Assembly: GCF_020217005.1 (NCBI RefSeq)
Contig: NZ_JAIWOI010000369.1
Span: forward strand, 1 to 10,609
Length of the DNA: 10,609 bases
Source of the DNA: Rheinheimera sp.
GTDB lineage: Bacteria; Pseudomonadota; Gammaproteobacteria; Enterobacterales; Alteromonadaceae
Direction of reading: 5' to 3'
Positions 1-6,066 of the stretch are shown here, piece by piece. The translations under genes and the position numbers were made by a program. Every line of letters starts with the position of its first letter. Position 1 is the first letter of the stretch. Below the pieces are notes generated by a model, which was given only the letters and a program-made list of their open reading frames with translations, was not told the DNA's origin and searched no databases.

Positions 1-264
1 TCCACATCAGCGGTTGGTGTATCAGTTGCCACAGTGTCAGCCGCCGGTTCAGGTGGTGCTTCAAGCCCTTGTTCTGCTTGTTTTTTTGCTTTAGCTCTGG
101 CTATGGCTGCCGCTACCGCAGCTTTTTTCGCATCCACATCAGCAGTTGAAGTGTCAGTTGCCACAGTGTCAGCCGCCGGTTCAGGTGGTGAGTCAGCCCC
201 TTGTTCTACTTGTTTTTTGGCTTTAGCACGGGCTAAAGCTGCAGCTATAGCGGCTTTGCGTGGG
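1..264 (-). repeat. 132-bp in-frame tandem repeat in the rsxC tail
   Basis: Two adjacent 132-bp units (1-132 and 133-264) encode 44-residue repeats, each a KAAxAAAxARAKAKKQ helix followed by a PPEPAADTVATDT linker. A 37-nt block is identical between them (22-58 and 154-190), so the duplication is fairly recent or homogenised. A more diverged third helix (KAAIAAALARAKAKK) starts the series. The array is cut by the window edge and may continue. Confidence 0.85.
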
Positions 265-1934
265 TCTTCGGCCGCATCGGCGGTCTGTGCGGATGACGCT
301 GCAGTAACGGACTGCTGCTTCTGTTGTTGATAGGCTAAAGCTTCAGCTTTTTTCCTCTCGCGCTCAGCAATAATCTGTTCTTTATTTAAAGTCGGTGCAG
401 GCTGGTGCTGAGTACGTTCCAGAGCTTGCTGCACCGCGGCGGCACTTTGAGCTGCCTGACCGCTGGCTTGTTGCTGAGCAACGCGCTGTGCGGCAAGTTG
501 TTGATTACGTTCAGCACGTTCTTGCTTCTCGCGCTCTAAGCGTTCGGTGCGGGCATCAAAACGCGCTTTGGCTTGTTCGGCTTTTAAGGCTTCGCGCTGC
601 GTTTCCCGAATGTCTGCCTTGGCAACCCGGTAATAGTGCACCAGCGGAATTTCGCTGGGGCAGACATAAGCACAAGCGCCGCACTCAATACAGTCGGATA
701 AATTGTATTCGGCCAGTTTGTCCTGATCCTTGGCTTTGCTGTACCACAATAGCTGCTGCGGTAATAAGCTGGCAGGGCAGGCGTCAGCACAAGCGCCGCA
801 GCGAATACAGTCCATTTCTTCAACTGCAGCGCCAAGCTCGTTTTCTGTTGGGGCCAGAATACAGTTGGTGGTTTTCACCACAGGTACAGACCAGTCTGCT
901 ATCGCAAAGCCCATCATAGGGCCACCGACAATAATACGTTGCTGTTTTTCTGCCTGAAAACCACAAGCGTTTAGCAAGTCTGAAATAGGAGTGCCGATCA
1001 GCGCCAGCACGTTTTGCTGCTGGGCTAGCGTTTCACCAGCCACTGTCACCACACGATGGATCAACGGAATATCATCCAGTACAGCTTGTGCTATCGCAAA
1101 AGCGGTGCCGACGTTTTGCATTACTATGCCAATATCCAGAGGCCTGCGACCCGCCGGCACTTCTTTATTGGTCAGTAATTGGATCAGCTGTTTTTCACCA
1201 CCTGACGGATATTTGGTGGGTACTTCCCGAACGAAGTAGTTATCTCTTTGGCCTATGGCAGCTTTTAATGACGCTGCTGCTATCGGCTTATCGTCTTCTA
1301 TTCCAATCAATACCGCTTTTGGACTCAGCAGTTTTACCAGTATCTCTATACCGGCAATAATGTCGCTGGCGCGCTCCTGCATCAGTAGATCATCTGCTGT
1401 GATATAAGGCTCACATTCCACGGCATTGATAATCAGATAATCCACAGGCTGCTTTACATTCACTTTAATATGAGTTGGGAAACCAGCGCCGCCCATACCG
1501 GAAATGCCGGATTCCTGAATACGTTCTAATAAAGTGTAATTATCTACCAGAGTCGGATCCAAAGGTTTGCGCGGTCGCCATTCGTCCATACCATCCGGAA
1601 TCAGCACCAAAGTAGGTTCAGCTAAACTGGAAGGGTGAGCGCTGGTGTGCAGTTCAATAGCATGCACTGTGCCTGAAGTTGGCGCGTGCACAGGCACCGC
1701 CATCGCATTGTCTGCCTGCGTCAGAGCCTGGCCTTTGAGCACCCGATCTCCTACTTTGACCAGCACTTTACCCGGTACACCTATGTGCTGACGCAGCGGT
1801 ATATATAAACGGTCAGGAATATCCAAAAGCGCTACCGGCTTTTGATTGGTGCGCTCTTTGCGGCTTGGAGGATGAATGCCACCATGAAAGTCCCAGACTT
1901 TTCCCGCCTGGATCTGTTGAAATAAAGTAGGCAA
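1..1934 (-). CDS. rsxC: Electron transport complex subunit RsxC/RnfC, C-terminus cut off by the window edge
   Basis: RsxC is the peripheral subunit of the Rsx/Rnf complex thought to take electrons from NADH; it is known to carry flavin and [4Fe-4S] clusters. About 644 codons are visible, read by hand on the minus strand with no stop. The N-terminus reads WDFHGGIHPP, typical of RsxC. A glycine-rich GMGGAGFPT segment lies near residues 146-154 and ECEPY near 173-177. Two ferredoxin motifs follow: C376, C379, C382, C386 and C415, C418, C421, C425. After that comes a long charged, Ala/Gln/Lys-rich tail containing KAAxAAAxARAKAKKQ helices, known in RsxC of gammaproteobacteria. The start is inferred as TTG (1934-1932), one base after the rsxB stop, with a GGAG Shine-Dalgarno at 1942-1945 (7-nt spacing) inside the end of rsxB. 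No in-frame ATG lies just upstream, and this start matches the length of the E. coli N-terminus. The usual next gene, rsxD, would lie beyond the left edge. Confidence 0.95.
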   Translation of the reverse strand, partial: MPTLFQQIQAGKVWDFHGGIHPPSRKERTNQKPVALLDIPDRLYIPLRQHIGVPGKVLVKVGDRVLKGQALTQADNAMAVPVHAPTSGTVHAIELHTSAHPSSLAEPTLVLIPDGMDEWRPRKPLDPTLVDNYTLLERIQESGISGMGGAGFPTHIKVNVKQPVDYLIINAVECEPYITADDLLMQERASDIIAGIEILVKLLSPKAVLIGIEDDKPIAAASLKAAIGQRDNYFVREVPTKYPSGGEKQLIQLLTNKEVPAGRRPLDIGIVMQNVGTAFAIAQAVLDDIPLIHRVVTVAGETLAQQQNVLALIGTPISDLLNACGFQAEKQQRIIVGGPMMGFAIADWSVPVVKTTNCILAPTENELGAAVEEMDCIRCGACADACPASLLPQQLLWYSKAKDQDKLAEYNLSDCIECGACAYVCPSEIPLVHYYRVAKADIRETQREALKAEQAKARFDARTERLEREKQERAERNQQLAAQRVAQQQASGQAAQSAAAVQQALERTQHQPAPTLNKEQIIAERERKKAEALAYQQQKQQSVTAASSAQTADAAEDPRKAAIAAALARAKAKKQVEQGADSPPEPAADTVATDTSTADVDAKKAAVAAAIARAKAKKQAEQGLEAPPEPAADTVATDTPTADV

Positions 1935-1935
1935 G

Positions 1936-2490
1936 TTAGGACTCCAGCACTTTTACTGGTATAGCTTTTAAGTCCCATTTCCAGCGTTCAATACTGCTGG
2001 CCAAAGGCACCATATCTATACAATCCACAGGACAAGGTTCAACACATAAATCACAACCTGTACACTCATCGACAATAACAGTGTGCATTTGCTTGGAAGC
2101 GCCCACTATGGCGTCAACCGGGCAGGCCTGAATACATTTAGTACAGCCAATACACTCGTCTTCGCGGATAAAAGCGACACGTTTTATTGCCGGAGTTTGA
2201 GCTGCATCCAGAGGTTTAGCTTCCACTCCCATCAAATCGGCCAGCTTTTTGATGGTGGCATCACCGCCCGGCGGACATTTATTGATGTCATCGCCATTGG
2301 CAATGGCTTCAGCATAAGGCCTGCAGCCAGGATAACCGCATTGACCGCATTGAGTTTGCGGTAAAATTTCGTCAATTTGCTCCACCAGCGGATCGGCATC
2401 CACTTTAAAACGAATAGCGGCGTAGCCCAAAGCAGCACCAAAAACCAGCGCCAGAATACCCAAAGCCCAAAGGGCAGTGATAATAGACAT
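1936..2490 (-). CDS. rsxB: Electron transport complex subunit RsxB/RnfB, iron-sulfur protein
   Basis: RsxB passes electrons between the RsxC side and the membrane core of the Rsx/Rnf complex on the cytoplasmic face. The protein has 184 residues, close to the roughly 190 usual in enterics. It starts with one membrane helix (about residues 4-26). A four-cysteine iron-sulfur motif follows with C48, C51, C56 and C72 (CGQCGYPGC then KCPPGG). Two ferredoxin motifs then appear: C113, C116, C119, C123 ([12 protein letters not shown]) and C143, C146, C149, C153 ([12 protein letters not shown]). All expected cluster ligands are present. The ATG follows the rsxA stop directly (TAA-ATG), with only a weak purine-rich ribosome site, so translation is probably coupled to rsxA. 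Its own end carries the ribosome site for rsxC. Confidence 0.97.
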   Translation of the reverse strand: MSIITALWALGILALVFGAALGYAAIRFKVDADPLVEQIDEILPQTQCGQCGYPGCRPYAEAIANGDDINKCPPGGDATIKKLADLMGVEAKPLDAAQTPAIKRVAFIREDECIGCTKCIQACPVDAIVGASKQMHTVIVDECTGCDLCVEPCPVDCIDMVPLASSIERWKWDLKAIPVKVLES

Positions 2491-3072
2491 TTACACTTTC
2501 ACCAAACCAGTAAAGCCCATAAAGGCCAGTGACATTAAACCCGCGGTAACCATGCCAATAGCAGCACCTTTAAAAGATACAGGCACATCGGCAGCGGCCA
2601 GTCGTTCGCGCATGGCTGCAAACAATATCAGTACTAAAGAAAAGCCGACAGCAGCTCCAAAGCCATATACCACAGAAGAGAAGAAGTCATGACGCGCGTT
2701 CACGTTTAAAAGCGCCACACCTAAAACTGCACAGTTGGTGGTGATCAAGGGTAAAAAGATACCTAATAAACGATACAGGGTAGGGCTGGTTTTATGCACC
2801 ACCATTTCGGTAAATTGCACTACAACAGCAATGACCAGAATAAAAGCCAAAGTGCGCAGGTACATTAGATCCAGGGGTTGTAATAAGTAAAAGTCCACCA
2901 GATAGCTGCAAAGAGAGGCCAGGGTCAGCACAAAAGTAGTGGCCATCGACATGCCAATGGCAGTCTCAAGTTTTTTTGATACGCCCATAACAGGGCATAA
3001 GCCGAGAAACTTTACCAGTACAAAGTTATTGACCAGTACGGTACTGACCAGCAACAGCAAAAATTCCGACAT
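2491..3072 (-). CDS. rsxA: Electron transport complex membrane subunit RsxA/RnfA
   Basis: RsxA is an integral inner-membrane subunit of the Rsx/Rnf complex, related to NqrE of the Na+-pumping NADH:quinone reductase. The protein has 193 residues, the same length as I recall for E. coli RsxA, and is very similar throughout (for example [17 protein letters not shown] and [18 protein letters not shown]). Six hydrophobic helices are visible. C26 (GLCP) and C114 (TTNC) are the conserved membrane cysteines that in this family hold an iron-sulfur centre shared with the RsxE partner. It is the first gene of the minus-strand rsxABC... operon. A GGGG ribosome site lies 7 nt before the ATG, and a promoter lies just upstream. 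In E. coli the complex keeps SoxR reduced; that role here is inferred from homology. Confidence 0.97.
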   Translation of the reverse strand: MSEFLLLLVSTVLVNNFVLVKFLGLCPVMGVSKKLETAIGMSMATTFVLTLASLCSYLVDFYLLQPLDLMYLRTLAFILVIAVVVQFTEMVVHKTSPTLYRLLGIFLPLITTNCAVLGVALLNVNARHDFFSSVVYGFGAAVGFSLVLILFAAMRERLAAADVPVSFKGAAIGMVTAGLMSLAFMGFTGLVKV

Positions 3073-3099
3073 AAAAGAACCCCAGAAAAAAGTCGCGCT

Positions 3100-3128
3100 A
3101 TTATGAAGCTTTGTAAGGTCTGAAACAA
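3100..3128 (-). promoter_or_regulatory. Probable sigma70 promoter of the rsx operon
   Basis: Read on the minus strand: a -35 TTGTTT (3128-3123), a 17-nt spacer and a -10 CATAAT (3105-3100, 5 of 6 matches to consensus). This puts transcription start about 20 bases before the rsxA ATG. No other good promoter lies closer. I did not see a SoxR-type or other clear operator. Confidence 0.55.
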
Positions 3129-3184
3129 CAGCACTGAACGCGAATAGCTCTTATCTGAACCTATGGCACCGGATAAAACTGATT

Positions 3185-3215
3185 AAAAACTGTGGGGCGG
3201 GTCTTATACACGCCC
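3185..3215 (-). terminator. Weak candidate terminator after the GGDEF/EAL gene
   Basis: On the minus strand, GGGCG (3215-3211) can pair with CGCCC (3199-3195) across an 11-nt loop, and a TTTTT run lies at 3189-3185. The stem is short and the T run is 5 nt away, so this is a poor intrinsic terminator. Read-through into rsxA cannot be excluded. Confidence 0.25.
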
Positions 3216-3258
3216 GTCTATACAAAACCGTGGTTCAGTTGGATATTTGTATAAAGGT

Positions 3259-5124
3259 TTATTCTAATGGCGCCGGTTTACTCAGGTAATAACCTTGTAT
3301 ACCGTCAATCAACAAGGATTCCAGCATTTGTTTTTCTGCCGCTGTTTCTACGTTTTCGGCAAATACCGCAACTCCAATACGGTGCGCTAAATCCACCATC
3401 AGCCGGACAAAATACTGATTGTTTTTATCTTCTTCTATTTGTCTGGTATAGCTGCCGTCCATTTTGACAAAGTCAGGTTTTAAATCACGGAAAAATTTAA
3501 AAGACGTAATACCAGCACCAAATTTTTCCACTGTCACTCGGGAGCCACACTGATGCAGCATATCAATCAGGCGTTTACTTAACTTCAAATTCTGCTGCAA
3601 ACCCCATTCACTGATCTCAAACACCAGTCTGGAGGTTAGTTCACTTTCTTTTAATAAGCGGCGCTCAAGATAACTAATAAAGCTTTCATCCTGCACCGAA
3701 TGCGCTGATAAATTTAAACCAAAACTCTGGCCTGGATTATTGGCCACCAAGGTCAGTGCTTGCTCTACGATCATCTGCTCAATCTCGATCAATTTATCGA
3801 GTTTTTGCGCCATATCTAAAAACAGCGCAGTAGGTAACAGTTGATCGTCGTTACTGCGAAAACGCACCAATAACTCAGAGTAGGTTTTGCTGGTTTTATT
3901 CAAAGGCTGGATAGGCTGAGCTAACAAAGTTAAACCCTGGTTTTGCAGCACTTCGTCAATCAGATTACGCCAGTTTTTGGTACTGAATGAGGATTCAGCG
4001 GTTTGCTCCTGATGGTCCGTAAACAAGTACCATAAGTTGGTTTGTTTGTTGGCGCGGCTTTGTTTAGTTTTGGCTAAACCAAGAGCTGTATCAGCCATCG
4101 CCAGCAATTCGCCTAACGGCTTACCCTGTGCGACCTGTACTAAACCTGTTAAGGCGACAGAATCCAGCTGCTTTTGCTGCTGATACTGATCAAAGTTCTG
4201 TTGCAGCAATAACACCAACTCTTCAGTTTGTTCGGTAGTTATGTGTGGAAACAATACACAAAAATCTGTGTTGTTCAGACGAAACAACGGGCTTTCATCC
4301 GACAGTTGCGGCAACTGCTTTAACAAATCGGCCATTTCTTTGATATACAAATCTCCCGCCAGATAACCCTGTTTATGATTGATCTGAGGTAATGAGTGGC
4401 AGCGCACCAATAAAAACAACGATTGATGCACAGCATTCGCTGCTTTGAGTTGTTGTTCGTAATAACGCACAAATTGCTGACGGTTCGGCAAGGACGTTAG
4501 CTGATCGTACAACGCCAGTTCCAGCAGATAGTCAGTACCTGAAGTCGGAGCCTGAGAAGGCACTTGTTGTACCGTGGCTGGCGCCAGTTGCACCGCTTCC
4601 TCTATAGGATGTGGTGGCAAAGCTTTTAGCTTTTTCGGTCTGGCTGGTTGCAAATAATAGGGTAATAAGCCCAGCAGCAGCGGACCAAAAAATAAAAACA
4701 GACTAAAAAGTTCCAGCTGGGCTAAGTGCTCAGACAGCTGGGGTAAAAATTCTACCTGTAAATTGTGCGCCTGATCTTTAACAGAAGCTGGTGTCACAGG
4801 CCGGCCAAATTGCGCTAACAACCAGGAAGACGCAGTAAAAGGCGCCATCGTATTGCTTTGCTCGTGTAAGACCACACCGTCAAGTTGGCTGACTTTTAAA
4901 TAAGGTAAGTCGAAACTGCTGCTTAGCTGTCGGGTCAGGATCTTGGTATCGCCAGTCAAATCGCTGGCTAACATTTGTTGAATAGCGCTGTAGTGAAGCT
5001 GGTACAAACTTTGAATTTGTTGGGCTGCAGAAAACCAGAACAGCCATAGTGCCAACAACGCCGATAGGATAGCGGCAGTCCAGTGACTTAAAGCAACAAA
5101 GGATGGAGACTTCATAGCATGCAA
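3259..5124 (-). CDS. Membrane protein with degenerate GGDEF and EAL domains, CsrD/MshH-like
   Basis: The protein has 621 residues: a membrane helix (about 14-33), a short periplasmic region (34-135), a second helix (about 138-157), a Pro/Gln-rich linker, a GGDEF domain (about 200-365) and an EAL domain (about 385-620). The GGDEF signature is replaced by NNTDF (284-288), and no RxxD inhibitory site is visible, so cyclase activity is unlikely. The EAL signature reads ELL (417-419). N471, E503/E506, K554, E590 and QGYY (610-613) are kept, but the paired DD that binds metal reads EK (533-534), which should disable the phosphodiesterase. Two membrane segments, a DF-xx-LxPH signature, an EL(L/M) in place of EAL and the RxIEExxxNQ stretch (561-570) resemble CsrD/MshH, the E. 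coli factor for CsrB/CsrC RNA decay. A LapD-type c-di-GMP receptor is the main alternative. The start is uncertain: M4 (5115) has a better spaced GAG than M1. A weak promoter (TTGAAA 5183-5178, GATATT 5158-5153, 19-nt spacer) may serve it, or it may be read from the tRNA operon. Confidence 0.85.
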   Translation of the reverse strand: MHAMKSPSFVALSHWTAAILSALLALWLFWFSAAQQIQSLYQLHYSAIQQMLASDLTGDTKILTRQLSSSFDLPYLKVSQLDGVVLHEQSNTMAPFTASSWLLAQFGRPVTPASVKDQAHNLQVEFLPQLSEHLAQLELFSLFLFFGPLLLGLLPYYLQPARPKKLKALPPHPIEEAVQLAPATVQQVPSQAPTSGTDYLLELALYDQLTSLPNRQQFVRYYEQQLKAANAVHQSLFLLVRCHSLPQINHKQGYLAGDLYIKEMADLLKQLPQLSDESPLFRLNNTDFCVLFPHITTEQTEELVLLLQQNFDQYQQQKQLDSVALTGLVQVAQGKPLGELLAMADTALGLAKTKQSRANKQTNLWYLFTDHQEQTAESSFSTKNWRNLIDEVLQNQGLTLLAQPIQPLNKTSKTYSELLVRFRSNDDQLLPTALFLDMAQKLDKLIEIEQMIVEQALTLVANNPGQSFGLNLSAHSVQDESFISYLERRLLKESELTSRLVFEISEWGLQQNLKLSKRLIDMLHQCGSRVTVEKFGAGITSFKFFRDLKPDFVKMDGSYTRQIEEDKNNQYFVRLMVDLAHRIGVAVFAENVETAAEKQMLESLLIDGIQGYYLSKPAPLE

Positions 5125-5238
5125 CTCATACTGAATTTTTTGCCCAGGCCAGAATATCAGAAAATAAGCTTAAGGTATTTCAAGAAAAAACACTAAGAAA
5201 AAGAGACAATTAAGAGAGGAAACAAGATGTATTTTAGG

Positions 5239-5315
5239 TGGCTCCCCAGGTTGGACTCGAACCAACGACCTACGGATTAACAGTCCGCCGCTCTAACCGG
5301 CTGAGCTACTGAGGA
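5239..5315 (-). tRNA. tRNA-Asn(GUU), third gene of the cluster
   Basis: A 77-nt cloverleaf on the minus strand. The acceptor stem TCCTCAG/CTGGGGA has one G-U pair, the D arm is GCTC/GAGC, the anticodon loop CTGTTAA gives GUU, and the T arm is GTTGG-TTCGAGT-CCAAC. The discriminator is G and CCA is encoded. It is identical to the other two copies. No intrinsic terminator is evident in the 114 bases before the next minus-strand gene, only T-rich tracts. Confidence 0.98.
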
Positions 5316-5339
5316 ATTCTATACGGTTATTTATTTTTT

Positions 5340-5438
5340 ATTATTTCAGTTGGCTCCCCAGGTTGGACTCGAACCAACGACCTACGGATTAACAGTCCGC
5401 CGCTCTAACCGGCTGAGCTACTGAGGAACTGAAATAAT
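5340..5438 (-). repeat. Perfect 11-bp inverted repeat bracketing the middle tRNA-Asn
   Basis: ATTATTTCAGT at 5340-5350 and ACTGAAATAAT at 5428-5438 are exact reverse complements that abut the 3' and 5' ends of the tRNA gene. In RNA, leader and trailer would form an 11-bp helix stacked on the acceptor stem, with GCCA bulged out. The first tRNA has only a 4-bp ACAG/CTGT match, and the third has none of note. Confidence 0.85.
5351..5427 (-). tRNA. tRNA-Asn(GUU), second gene of the cluster
   Basis: Identical 77-nt tRNA-Asn with anticodon GUU and encoded CCA. Its spacers are 27 nt to the upstream copy and 35 nt to the downstream copy. The bases directly before and after it are a perfect 11-bp inverted repeat, so the precursor can extend the acceptor stem (see the repeat at 5340-5438). 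Confidence 0.98.
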
Positions 5439-5454
5439 GCTGTTGAGACTACAG

Positions 5455-5531
5455 TGGCTCCCCAGGTTGGACTCGAACCAACGACCTACGGATTAACAGT
5501 CCGCCGCTCTAACCGGCTGAGCTACTGAGGA
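5455..5531 (-). tRNA. tRNA-Asn(GUU), first gene of the cluster
   Basis: The promoter-proximal copy of the three identical tRNA-Asn genes: anticodon GUU in loop CTGTTAA, T-loop TTCGAGT, encoded CCA. It begins about 15 bases after the predicted transcription start. The precursor needs only a short leader removed by RNase P. Confidence 0.98.
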
Positions 5532-5545
5532 ACTGTGTTCTGCAA

Positions 5546-5583
5546 CGGGGCGCAATACTAATGCCCGTCTTAAACACTGTCAA
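5546..5583 (-). promoter_or_regulatory. Strong promoter of the tRNA-Asn cluster with GC-rich discriminator
   Basis: On the minus strand: a perfect -35 TTGACA (5583-5578), a 17-nt spacer and a -10 TAGTAT (5560-5555). A GC-rich segment follows (GCGCCCCG, 5553-5546) between the -10 and the expected start. Such discriminators are known at stable-RNA promoters repressed by ppGpp/DksA, so growth-rate and stringent control is inferred. Confidence 0.8.
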
Positions 5584-5749
5584 CACTTTGGCTGGTGCTT
5601 TTTCACAAAAGAAGTTTACTTGCTGTTTGTTTAGCCAAAGCCAGTCGAAAAGCTGCGCAAAACTAATTTTTTCATATGCAAAAGCTATTCGTAACTCTGT
5701 TGTCATATTAGATTTTGTCAAAGTCAGGCCACTAAAGGGCTGGCGTAAG

Positions 5750-5772
5750 TTACCCACAGATTCTGTGGATAA
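5750..5772. promoter_or_regulatory. Convergent pair of DnaA-box-like 9-mers
   Basis: TTACCCACA (5750-5758, one mismatch to the TTATCCACA consensus) faces TGTGGATAA (5764-5772, a perfect DnaA box on the minus strand). Together they form a near-perfect dyad with 10-bp arms and a 3-base centre. DnaA binding is inferred from the motif only. The dyad could equally be an operator for another regulator. Confidence 0.45.
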
Positions 5773-5803
5773 GTCTGTGAATTGTTGGTCATTAAGCAAG
5801 GCC

Positions 5804-5824
5804 AAGCCTTAGAACATAAGGCTT
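5804..5824. other. Perfect 8-bp hairpin without T run
   Basis: AAGCCTTA (5804-5811) and TAAGGCTT (5817-5824) pair around a GAACA loop. Neither strand has a T run after the stem, so it is not a standard intrinsic terminator. Its role is unknown. Confidence 0.5.
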
Positions 5825-5904
5825 AGCGCCAGATCAATAGGTTTGCGACTAATTTTTTATCCCTTATAAAACAATTGGTTACGAATATGATAGATCTGAA
5901 ACTT

Positions 5905-5946
5905 TATGCAAAACTCAATTCTGCAAACAAAATTTCTATGCAAAAC
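5905..5946. repeat. Direct repeats of TATGCAAAAC
   Basis: TATGCAAAAC occurs at 5905-5914 and 5937-5946, 32 bp apart (about three helical turns). A partial copy CTGCAAAC lies between them (5921-5928), and a related TATGCAAAAG lies at 5675-5684. Spacing by helical turns suggests a protein-binding array upstream of the MATE-uvrB unit, but AT-rich chance similarity is possible. Confidence 0.4.
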
Positions 5947-5950
5947 GCTG

Positions 5951-5970
5951 TTGTGAACATTTTTTCACAA
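5951..5970. promoter_or_regulatory. 20-bp palindrome TTGTGAA-N6-TTCACAA
   Basis: Two perfect 7-bp arms separated by 6 bases lie about 95 bp before the MATE ATG. The TGTGA and TCACA half-sites resemble CRP sites, but their 8-base spacing is two longer than the usual 6, so a CRP site would be weak. It may belong to another dimeric regulator. Confidence 0.45.
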
Positions 5971-6066
5971 ACTTGTTCAGATTTACTTCAATTTGGTCGC
6001 TTTGCGGGTAGTGCGCACCTGCACTTTTCTCTACAATAGCGCCCACCTGCGCTTAAGCTGACTGTT

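Larger units (their letters stand above)
5584..6066. other. Gene-free intergenic region between the tRNA promoter and the MATE gene
   Basis: No convincing gene is present. The longest open frames lack ribosome sites or overlap the tRNA gene and its promoter. The region is AT-rich in its right half. It contains a convergent pair of DnaA-box-like sites, an 8-bp hairpin, several GCAAAA-type repeats and a 20-bp palindrome, all listed separately. A -10-like TACAAT (6032-6037) lies 29 bases before the MATE ATG, but without a good -35. An 8-bp palindrome GTGCGCAC (6011-6018) lies just upstream of it. Confidence 0.7.

Noticed and set aside
34..1360. Several plus-strand open frames opposite rsxC
   Set aside because: They mirror the clearly coding rsxC frame, including its Cys motifs and Ala-rich repeats, and have no independent support.
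5125..5238. Intrinsic terminator for the tRNA cluster
   Set aside because: T-rich tracts are present on the minus strand, but no stem precedes them.
5239..5531. Integration site of a mobile element at the tRNA genes
   Set aside because: No integrase gene and no partial tRNA duplicate are visible. All three tRNAs are complete and share one promoter.
5509..5805. 98-codon open frame on the minus strand before the tRNA cluster
   Set aside because: It would start at TTG without a properly spaced ribosome site, runs through the strong tRNA promoter and ends inside the first tRNA-Asn. It shows no recognisable domain.
5561..5812. 83-codon open frame on the plus strand in the intergenic region
   Set aside because: It has no ribosome site and no recognisable protein features, and it overlaps the tRNA promoter and the DnaA-like dyad.
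5951..5970. Canonical CRP site
   Set aside because: The half-sites TGTGA and TCACA are 8 bases apart rather than 6. I kept it only as a palindrome of unknown regulator.
5885..6066. Possible LexA (SOS) box before the MATE-uvrB unit
   Set aside because: The best match, CTG-N10-CAA at about 5896, lacks the conserved CAG half, and its centre is not the usual alternating AT. I do not call it.
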